NCBI GenBank assembly: GCA_037447655.1
Contig: JBBHKE010001776.1
Coordinates: 197,707 to 224,699 of the forward strand
Source of the DNA: Zygnema cylindricum
Lineage: Eukaryota > Streptophyta > Zygnematophyceae > Zygnematales > Zygnemataceae
DNA: 26,993 nucleotides
Direction of reading: 5' to 3'
The notes under the pieces are model-generated. The model searched no databases, was not told where the DNA came from, and was given only the letters and a program-made list of their open reading frames with translations. Positions 1 through 10,162 of the stretch are shown here, piece after piece (position 1 is the stretch's first letter; every line of letters starts with the position of its first letter). The position numbers and the translations under genes are program-made.

Positions 1-250
<250 letters not shown>

Positions 251-640
251 CCCACTTTCCTCGTGGTCTGTTCTGTGAGTAGAAATGCTCCCACTAGCTG
301 ACAAATATTTGTTTGGGCCTCAACGTGAGGCGTTTATGTATTAAACACCGATAACTAGGTAAGGCAGAAGTTTTTAAGCTCTTATATATTCTTTCTTGTA
401 TGCTTTTTAAAAGCCGGTTAAGAAACCTTCGAAACCAATAAAAAAGAATTCGTACACTTTCTAGGTGCCGGTTAACTGTGTACGCCAAGAATTCTTAAAC
501 TACTCTCCATCGCTATTAGCGTTCATAAAACTGATACGCTCACGGCTATTTGTGAGCAAAACCACAAAATAGGTTGAATAACACTATTTAAGGGATTGGA
601 CTACAAGTCGTCACGCCTCCCTACACTAAATTAGTATTAT
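251..640. other. APC1 intron, nothing recognised
   Basis: A/T-rich; the minus-strand open frame at 294-488 has no recognisable similarity. Confidence 0.5.
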
Positions 641-654
641 TCATTTTAATACCG

Positions 655-838
655 CGTTTGCACTCATAGTTTATTTACACTTAATAGTTCTTTAATAGTT
701 CATTTACACTTAAAGGTCCTTTGCACTAGTAGTTCGTTTGCAGTAATAATTCATTTACACTATCAGGTCCTTTACACTTATATTTCCTTTACACTTAGAG
801 GTCCTTTACACTAATATTTCCCTTACACTAATAAGTAT
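655..838 (+). repeat. ~20-bp degenerate tandem repeat (TTTACACTTATARTTCC)n
   Basis: About nine units of 'tt(t/g)cact-(n)-tagttc/ggtcc-ttt' with frequent substitutions. Confidence 0.8.
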
Positions 839-1077
839 GGGCGCTGTAATGCACCGTGTATCGCTATTAGGGTAAGTAACACTTTGTTTGGTGCCGGGTT
901 TTTTTTAGTCTCTAAGCATGAAATAGCATTAATAATACTAATCTTGTTTTTTTTGTTTTTCCGATCAAAATCTTTCACGTCCCTCAGACTCCAATTGTAA
1001 TTAATTACCTTAAAACAAACGCCACGCTATATAATTCTTAACACTTCCTTTTTTTTTTGTCCTGTGGGTTAATCCAG

Positions 1078-1171
1078 ATGGAGCTTGGAAGGAGAGCCCA
1101 GACCAGCAGTGCGGCAGAGAGAGAGGGATATGCTTTGGCTGCTGGTCTGGCCCTCGGTCTTGTCACGTTAG
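1078..1171 (+). CDS. APC1: APC1 exon a (first in window), PC repeat
   Basis: The acceptor is a T-rich tract ending in ccag at 1074-1077; the donor is TTAG|gtaac after 1171 (phase 1). It encodes [19 protein letters not shown], a typical APC1 PC repeat. The in-frame ATG at 1078 is internal, because the family has about a thousand residues before this point. Copies of its 3' end follow in the intron. Confidence 0.88.
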
Positions 1172-4100
1172 GTAACACTATCCACCTGTAATAGTGTGGG
1201 TTTTGCCCTGTTATCTTTGAGGGAGAAATCGTTGTGTCTTCGGATTCACGATCATTGTGGGAATTTTCAGTGTAGGGCTTGTTTGAAAGTTTGAAATGGC
1301 TTTTGATCTTGTCACGTTATGTAGACTGTTCACCAATATTAGTGTAGATTTTACCACTATGTGTGTTTTCAGTTGAAGTCTTGTTTGCAACCCTGTCATG
1401 GTTCTTGGTCTCGCACAGTAGGTATAATATTTGCCAATAATAGTGTGGATTTTACCACTATAAATGGGGGTTTTCAGTTTGGATGTTTGCGTTTGTCATG
1501 GTTCTTGGTCTTGTCACATTAGGTATAATATTCACGGATATTATTGTGGATTTTTAGTTTTTTTTTCTTGTTTCTGCATCTGGAGTTGTTAATGCTAGTT
1601 TTTTTTGCATATTTGTTGGACCTTGGTCTTGTCACATTATGTGCTTTTTGACTAATATTACTTTTGTTTTTGCCCCCTTGTTTTTTTGTTAATTATTGTT
1701 AATACACGTCTCCGAAATAGAGTGGATGCTTTATACTTAAAACAGTTTTTGTTGATTTAGCAAATCTATGTTAAAAAACTATGATTACCATTAAATTTGA
1801 CTTAGTTCAGAAAATTTTGTAAACCATTTCAATGGTGGTGAGTAGTGTAATTTCATCAACTTTCATACTTTTTCTTCAGAAACTTTCCAATTTTTTTGAT
1901 GATTTTCCTGACGCAAAAAGCTTTGTGGGTAAATGTACTCCCATTGAAATAGGTTTGGGTTGTTAAGGCGGGCATGTGATAGGAGTTTAATAAATCTTAA
2001 TAAGAAAGGTGAATTTTTTTCTGTATTTTTCAGGTCAAGGAGGACGAGCTTGGGGCTTGACAGATATGCATATTGAGGATAAGCTCCAGAATTTGTTCAC
2101 AGGATCCTTTGAGGTGAAGCTGTGACTTTTGTCCTTGTTTTCTTTTCTTTTTGTCTTTCCATTATTATCTATGTATCTATTTGTTTATGTTTTCTCTGTT
2201 GACATTACACTTTGTTAGAAGCTTTTAGAAGCTTTTAATGCCGCAATCGAGGATTCTGACCTACGTAGAATTTTAGCGTTATCTAGCATTTCGTCATTTA
2301 GATATTTTTGTCTTATAGTAGCTAGAGTAAGACAAAGATATCTAGATGACGAAATCCTAGATAATGCTAAAATTCTGCGAAGGATGGAATTCTAGACTGC
2401 GGCAAAGGAGCTAAAACCCTGGAATTATACATAGGTCGGAATTCTAGTATCTTTCAGTATTGTCATCTTTACCTTGATTTGAACTTCGGCAACGCTGGAG
2501 GGAGGAGGGGAGGAGGATAGGAGGGGAGGAGGTTGGGAGGGAGGGAGGGAGGGAGGGAGGGAGAGAGGGAGGGAGGGAGGGAGGGAGGGAGAGAGGGAGG
2601 GAGGGAGGGAGGGAGGGAGGGAGGGAGGGAGGGAGGAGAGGGAGGAGGGAGGTGGGAGGAGGGAGGAGGGAGGAGGGAGGAGGGAGGAGGGGAGGAGGGA
2701 GGAGGGAGGAGGGAGGGAGGAGGGAGGAGGGAGGAGGTGTTGAATATATGTGTATTTTCTAGGTCTATTTTGTGTAGATAATAATGTTTTTCTTAGGATA
2801 TTTTTTCTAGGGTGAAATAGAAAAGAAGCGGAGGCAGTCTGCCTCTAAACTCCTCTCTCTAACCCCCACACTTGTCGTAGTCACTGAAGGCTAGAGAGGG
2901 AGCTAGAGCCGTGGCTGCCTAGAGAGACAGGTAGTAGAATCTAGGTAGATTTATCAAAAGATATTTGACGGACCCAGGATTTGATCCTGATACCTACCGT
3001 CCGTCAAATCACCCTTAACCGTAAGCCTTATCCTATAGACTAAGATCAATGCTGAGATGTATGGGAATTGATAAGTATTTAAACATGTACAATGACATAA
3101 ATTCATTTAATGGCGCCGAACAGATATGTAACATAGGACACAGTTTAAATGTACGTACGGCGTACGATACTTCACTAAATGAATACCGCGCATTTGTTTC
3201 GACAGCTAAACAAATACCCGCGCATTGATTTTCGATTGCTGGATTTAAAAGCCGATCTTGATCGAACGGCCGCGATAGATGCCGAGATCGCGGAATGGGC
3301 GTTTTGGCGGTTTTTGGTCATCGCCACGTCAAATGACACATGGCACAATCACATTGGATTGCGGCAATTCCGGAGATTACGGGAACAAATCCGGATATGA
3401 CACGTGTTGACTTTTTGGCCATGTTGTACAATGGCCGTACAAAAAGTACACAGGCACCTGTACTTTTCTGTACAACACAGTATTGTGATTGGTGCCGTAC
3501 GTCAGTAGATAGAGTTTTTTAGAGAGAGATAGGACTTAGAAAATTTAGTAGGTAGCCACCTCTCTCCGAGAGAGCTCCTGTACAAAAGGTCATCTTTGAC
3601 CACTCATAACTTACTGCTCAGGGAGCAAATTCAGAGATTCTTTTTGCTGCGGACTCAGTGGAGTCCATGCTACAGACTCTCAGGCTACACAGGGGTGTAG
3701 CTGGTTAGAGTCTTTGCTTGCCAGGGTGGCTGCATTTCTAAGGGAAAGTCAAAGTGGGTGATTGTGTCCAAATCTCATATTCTAGCTTTGCATTCTGTGG
3801 TGGAACTGTGGTGGAACTGAGCACACAGAAAGTCTTATTTCACAGGGGTGAAGTTGTATTGGGATTCTGATTGTCAAGGGGGTCAATCATTTGGGTTTTG
3901 TATCAACTTGGAGTCGGCAATAACTAGATAAGCTTCTTTTGGATCTGCGAATTCTGTGGGGGAATGGACCCCATAGAGTTTCAAGAGGGAGGAGGGAGGA
4001 GGGAGGAGGGAGGAGGGGAGGAGGGAGGAGGGAGGAGGAGCCTGTTAGAATCGACGATATTCAACATATCGCAAGGGCGCCAAAGTGTTTAACTTTGGAA

Positions 4101-6797
4101 AATGGCCAAGCTGGGGTTCGAACCCGAGACCTGTGTGAACCGTACACTAGCTCTACCAACTGAGGCTACCCGGCCGATGTGTAGCGCCTAATACCGAATT
4201 TATACGGCGATTTTAGCGGCGCACTGGCGAACCAGCTTACAGCGCGATACACACGTGTGGAGTCCAAAGTGGACAGTTCTCCAACACGCCCCCTCACGAT
4301 GTACTCCGTCTCGTGTGGCTTGCCATCGCCCCCTGGCTCCGATACCATGTTAGATCGGCGTTATTCAACATATCGCAAGGGCGCCAAAGTGTTAACTTTG
4401 GAAAATGGCCAAGCCGGGGTTCGAACCCGGGACCTGTGTGAACCGTACACTAGCTCTACCAATTGAGCTACCCGACCGATGTGTACGCAAGCGCCTTAAC
4501 ACCGAATTATACGGCGATTTAGCGGCGCACTGGCGAACCAGCTTACAGCGCGATTACACACGTGTGGAGTCCAAAGTGGACAGTTCTCCAACAGGAGGAG
4601 GGAGGAGGGAGGAGGGAGGAGGGAGGACGTGTGGAGTCCAAAGTGGACAGTTCTCCAACAGGAGGAGGGAGGAGGGAGGAGGGAGGAGGGAGGAGGGAGG
4701 AATGACATAAACTGAACTGCAGAAAAATTGGACAGTTTACGATTTTTTGTAAAAACTTGACTGATTTTCTTCTATTTTATTGTTTGCAGTCAGAAGAGTT
4801 CAGACGAGGACGAGGTTTGGACGGAGGGGCCAATGGAGGACTGCCAGGCTGGATGGCGAATCAGGAAACTGCTCAGCAAGGATCCGGTCAGGTTAGTTTG
4901 ACTACACTTGGTTTTTGTTTGGATTTTGTTTGGTTTTTGGTCTGGTTTTTAGCTGAATGATACACCGCGAATCGTTATTAGTGTCAAAGTTTAATTAGTG
5001 TTGAGAAAAAAATATCGTTATTAATGCTTATTAGGAATTTGAAAAATTTCAAAAAATAGGTGTATTCTAAGTTTGGCGTTAATGCTAATTTGGGTGTTGC
5101 AAAAAAAGGAATAATCTCCGTACAATTGTATACATTAATATATGTATCCGTACAAAATATTAGAAATCGTACGCCGTCTCGTAATTTAATATCTGTACAT
5201 GTCAGACTAACTTACGGCAGTTATGCGACCAGATTGAATCCTGTTTTTTGAGCGCACGTTCCTATGCGTGCTCGTCTGATTTAATTAATTTTTTGTAAAT
5301 TTTTACTTGAAAAGGTACATTTATGTACGGTCTGACATCGACCGTACACCACACTATTTAGATATTATTGTACTTTTGTTCTTTACGCTATTTTGTACCG
5401 TACCTTAATTAACGTAAAGGAAAAATTAAAATCATGTATGCTATTTAAAAAAAAAAACCAAAATTTCAGGAACCCAAATTAGAGTTATATACTCTAATAA
5501 CGATTCGCGGTGTAGTGGTTAACTTATGTTGTTTATTCTTGTGTTTACGTTTACGTTTCTGTTTTTGTTTCTGTTTCTGTTTCTGTTTCTGTTCTGTTTT
5601 TGTTTTTGTTTTTGTGTAACGTTTAGGGTTATGTTTATGTTTTTGTTAAAGGCTCCAATCTTCTATTGTGACATGATACATCATTCTTGAAGAAACTCTG
5701 ACTTTCAGTGCTAAACTTGTAGCCAATGGGTTACCAATGCGCTCCATGCTTTTCGTTTCTTAGAATATATATTTTCCATTTGTTTACACAGGGTTATTGC
5801 TAATTTCTTGCAAGCTCTTTTATCATTTCTTGGTTCCTGCATTGTTATGCGCATTTTCAATTTTTCTGATAATTATCTGCAAGTTTCTGCACACTTTTTT
5901 AATGTTTTCTCGTTTTTTCTGCATCTTTTTCTGCTTACCTCCTGCATTGTTTCTTCTCATTTTCTCCTTGGCTCATTTTTTTTTCTGCATTCTTTTTCCT
6001 GCACATTTTTCCATTTTCCTGCACAGTTGCTGCAATGTTCATTCGTAATTTCTGCGTGATCATGGGCTTTTTCTGCATTTTTTGCCTTTCCTGCTCATTT
6101 TCTGCAAGTTTCCTGCAAAGTTCGTGCATTTTTTCCGCACCTTTTTCTGAAATTTTCCTGCAGGTTTTTACCTTGCCACGTATATTTTTTCAGCAGTTAG
6201 TTTCAATTTCCCTCTCATTTTTCTGCAAGTTTCCTGCAGATCCTGCAAGGTGCCATGGGAAATTTGGATGTCACAGCTCCTGGAGCTATTCTGGCCCTTG
6301 CACTCATGTACCTCAAGGTGCCTCTTTTCCTCTCTTTTTCTATCTTTTGTGCCCTTATCCTTTAATATCCTCTCTTTCGGCTTTGAACCAGGTTTCTTTT
6401 GAGCTGTTCTCATGCCCTGTTTTCTGTCTGTTTCTTGGTTTGAATGTTTTTGAAATGTCTTTTCATTCCAATTCACAGAGTAATGACCAAAGGACAGCTG
6501 CCCGTCTCCACATTCCCAATACACATTATGCACTTGAATACGTTCGACCCGATTTTGTACTTTTACGAGTAGTGGCAAGGAGCCTTATTCTGTGGGACAG
6601 GTAAATCCAATGAAGTGATTTTTGATTTGCTAAGTCTCTGCTTGCGGAAAGTATCATCCTTTTGTTTTTGCTGTACGGACATGTGTATTTAATCTGAGTT
6701 TTTTACATTTCGTCCTTGTTGTACTCTGCTGAGCTGGATCAGGTCCTTTTGTAATTGTTGTATATACATTTATATTTCCTATCTGTTTGTCGCAACA

Positions 6798-6849
<52 letters not shown>

Positions 6850-8010
6850 GTACGTTTGCGAGAGAGAGAGAAAGAAGCTCCTTCTCACCTTCTAACCTCT
6901 CATTATATAGAGCAGCCCCCTCTCTCCCTATCCCTTTCCTTGCTGTACATACATCTGTCCTTCCTTTCTCAACCCTAAACTTTTGTTTTTGCTCTATATA
7001 TATCTCTGCTTCCTTTCTCAACTTCATCCTTTTTGTCCTTGCACTTCCTTTCTCGACCTTGTCTGTTTGTATTTGCTGTACATACATATGTACTTCCTTT
7101 CTTGTTATTTTTGTCCTCGCTATACATACATCTGTACTTCCTTTGTCAGCTTCGTTCGTCTTGTCCTTGCTGTACATACATCTGTACTCCGTTCTCAACC
7201 TTTACTTTTTTGGTCTTGCTGTACATACAATCTTCCTTTCTCGCCTTGTAATTTTTGTCTTGCTGTACATACATTCATCTTATACATTCTTTCTCACCAT
7301 GTATATTTTTTCTTGCTGTGCATACATCTGCAATTCCCTTGTCAACCTTGTACTTTTTGTCCTTGAACTTTTTATCCTTGTACTTCTGCTGAGCTGTCAC
7401 AGTGTGGAAGCCAGCGAGGCGTGGATCCAGAGCCTGCTGCCAGCTGTCGTTCGTCTGGAGCCTGCGACGCCCTCGCAGGGCCGAGCGCCACGTGGCGGCG
7501 CAGCAGACCGCGATGCTGCCGCTCAGGCTCACGCCAGCATCCTCGGGGGAGCCTGTCTGGCCATGGGTACGACAGTTTAGGGTTTTCAGGTTTGAGGTTT
7601 TAGGGCTGGTTCCAAAAACTGGAAACCGGTGGTGTAGTTCGATACGCAACACTAGCATTTGGGCTGAGGGATCCATGGGGTTTTTGGAGTCTGTGGGCAT
7701 CAAAGAAGAGGTGATTTTTCATTCATCTTAGAGAATAATATTATTAGTTGTGGGATTTTGCATGTATGGGCGATTAAAGAGCGAACTTAGAGGTGTGAGA
7801 ATTAAAATCCGAATCAAAAAGTTGTGTTGTTTTTTGTGTTTTCTTTTTTTCCAGGTCTTCGGTATGCGGGCACTGCAAATGTATCTGCTCAAAAAGTACT
7901 ATATCAGCACGCAATCTTGTTTCTTAAAGAAGTGAGAAACTTTCTTTCTTTCTGTCTTTCGTCCTCCCTTCCCTTTCCTTCATCCCTTCTTCCCTCCCTC
8001 CCTCCCTCCC

Positions 8011-8043
<33 letters not shown>

Positions 8044-8109
8044 TTCTTTGTTTCTTTCTTTCTTCCTTTTTTCCAATTTTTTTCTTTCTTTCTTTCGTAA
8101 TTTATTTAT

Positions 8110-8144
<35 letters not shown>

Positions 8145-10129
8145 CTCTTTCTTTCTTTCTTTCTTTTAGACTGTCTGATTAATGGTTTTTGAGTCAGAAT
8201 CGATTTTGTTTTTCGGTGTAAAACATGATTTACTGTGGATTTCATCTGATCTGAAAACACCACATTTTTAGCATAAGTCGATCAATGGTTTTTCATTGAA
8301 AATGGCATAAGTTTGTCTGGTAAAAACGTGATTTAGTGTGAATTTTAGTTTACTGAAATCTTTACATGACAGAACTGGCAACAATGCAACTATGCAAATA
8401 AACTCGCCTACTCAGGAATTACAGGGAGCCGTTTACTCATCCGAAAAGTAAAATTTTAAAAGAAGATCCAATTAGTCAAATTGCTAATCATTTTTTTTTT
8501 TTTCACTGACTTTGTATCTATCAGGAATATAGAACAACGTAAGTGTTTATTCACCTACCAATTTGTTAAATTTGTAATCATCTGAAGTGACAGTATATAT
8601 TCTTTGTTATTTCTCCAGAAACGGGCAGCTTCGAAACTTGCAGGATCTTTTGGGACAAGTCTTTTTGAAGGGAGAGTGGATCCCGGAACACTAGAAACAT
8701 GCCTTGGCATTGTGGTTCTTGCCCTTTCTGTGGTAAGCTTTCCCTCTCTCTGTCTCTCTCTCTCTTTTTCCTGTCTCATTAAACATGTCCTTTTTCACTT
8801 TCCTAAGGCTGTCAAACAACCTGAAAACTCTAAGTTGTGTAACACTCAGAAATCAACACCTAGAATTGGCTTGTTTCATACTTATATCTGTGGACGGCGG
8901 TTGAGGCTGAGAGGGAGAAGGAGAAGGAGAGGGACGTGACAGGTAATGGCAGGAACAGGTCACTTGGGAACTTTTCGTCTTCTTCGTTATTTGCGAAGAC
9001 GAAATGACCCGGATTCGTCGATAACTTTTGGAAACCACATGGCGGTAAGACAATTGATTAGGCTTCGATGCTCCCTATATTGTGTTACATTTTGTATTCT
9101 GCATTTTAACTTTCTGGTTTTGTATTTGGTTGCTGTATTGTATTCTGTAATGTTGATAATTTGTTTTTTCTGTTTCCATTCTTAGGCTTTAAAAGTAATT
9201 TATAGGTTACAAACAGGCGGAAAAGAAACCCTGGCTCAGGAGAATTTGAGAATGGGATTTGCAAAGAAATACTTGCCGCTCCTAAGCTATATGTGCCATA
9301 ACTTTATCTAGTATTTAGTAGTCATTTCATGTTCTTTTACTACAAGGCCTCTCTGTTGAAATCTCTCTGTCTCTCTTCTTGTGATGCTAACAATAAAACG
9401 TTCAGAAGTATCAGTCTGAATTGTTTTAACAATTTTATGAGTTTCTTCTATTATTTTAATTCACATTAAATATTGGTAAGTTCATTCTATCCTCTCTCAC
9501 GCTTTTTTCCAATTAGATTTCATAAATTACAAAAAAAACTCACTAAATCCATTTTCAGAAGTCGTAGACATTCACAAATGGGGGTGAATTGAATTGCCAC
9601 CATCACTCTAATTCAAGTCAAAATCATACATTAGTGTTAGTAACACATTTGGTTGTGTGGCCCATAATGAGCCACGTGGCAAACCATATATTAGTGTAGT
9701 TTATTCTAATGAAGTGTTAACGCTAAAATTCACTTAAACTCGAATAGCGATCGGCGGTGTAGTGCATGAGTATAAGTTGATGAAATCTTTCCTATTTTCT
9801 TCTCTCGTTTTTTTTTTTTATCCCTTTTTTACCTTACAGGTCAGTATGGCCATCGGATTCCTCTTTCTTGGAGGAGGAATGTGTACTTTCAGCCGAAGTA
9901 ACGAGGCAATTGCTGCCCTTTTAATTGCCCTTTATCCCCATTTCCCTACCACTCCCAGTGACCAGCGGTGCCATCTTCAGGTCCATTGTTTTCATACACT
10001 TTTCTGCTGTCCCTGTCTTCGGTCTTCTGCCATCTGTCTTCTCTTTTCTGTCTTCTGTCTTCTGCCTTTTGTCTTTTGCCTTATGTCTTCTGTCCTGCCT
10101 TCTGCCTCCTGCCTTCTGTCTTCTGTTTT

Positions 10130-10162
<33 letters not shown>

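Larger units (their letters stand above)
4043..4593 (-). mobile_element. TRIM-type miniature LTR retrotransposon with tRNA-like LTRs
   Basis: Two direct repeats (4043-4286 and 4348-4593, about 94% alike by eye, each with TG...CA ends) flank a 61-bp interior. On the minus strand the interior starts directly after the LTR with TGGTATCGGAGCC, one base from the plant tRNA-iMet primer binding site. It ends in GTGAGGGGGCG, a polypurine-like tract next to the other LTR. No protein could fit, so the element is non-autonomous. Each LTR contains a 71-72 nt tRNA-like module. The element sits in a (GGAGGGA)n array on both sides, so a target duplication cannot be read reliably. Confidence 0.85.

Noticed and set aside
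2533-2781. Gly/Arg/Glu-rich open frame
   Set aside because: It is translated (GGGA)n/(GGAGGGA)n microsatellite inside an APC1 intron.
2960-3010. tRNA or SINE suggested by gatttgatcc and a 10-bp stem
   Set aside because: Only a B-box-like string is present; no convincing A box or cloverleaf.
3179-3522. Two overlapping small genes
   Set aside because: The open frames resemble nothing known to me, lie in an APC1 intron, and have no splice or promoter context.
4104-4477. Two functional tRNA genes
   Set aside because: The anticodon loop is abnormal, one copy has a broken D stem, and both lie at the same place in direct-repeat LTRs.
4043-4593. Tandem pair of tRNA-derived SINEs
   Set aside because: TG...CA ends, an iMet primer site directly at the LTR edge, a purine tract and no A-tail fit a TRIM better.
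5797-6604. Phe/Cys/Ser-rich membrane protein genes
   Set aside because: They derive from the T-rich TTTTCCTGCA repeat; the conserved coding lies only in exons 6240-6317 and 6479-6600.
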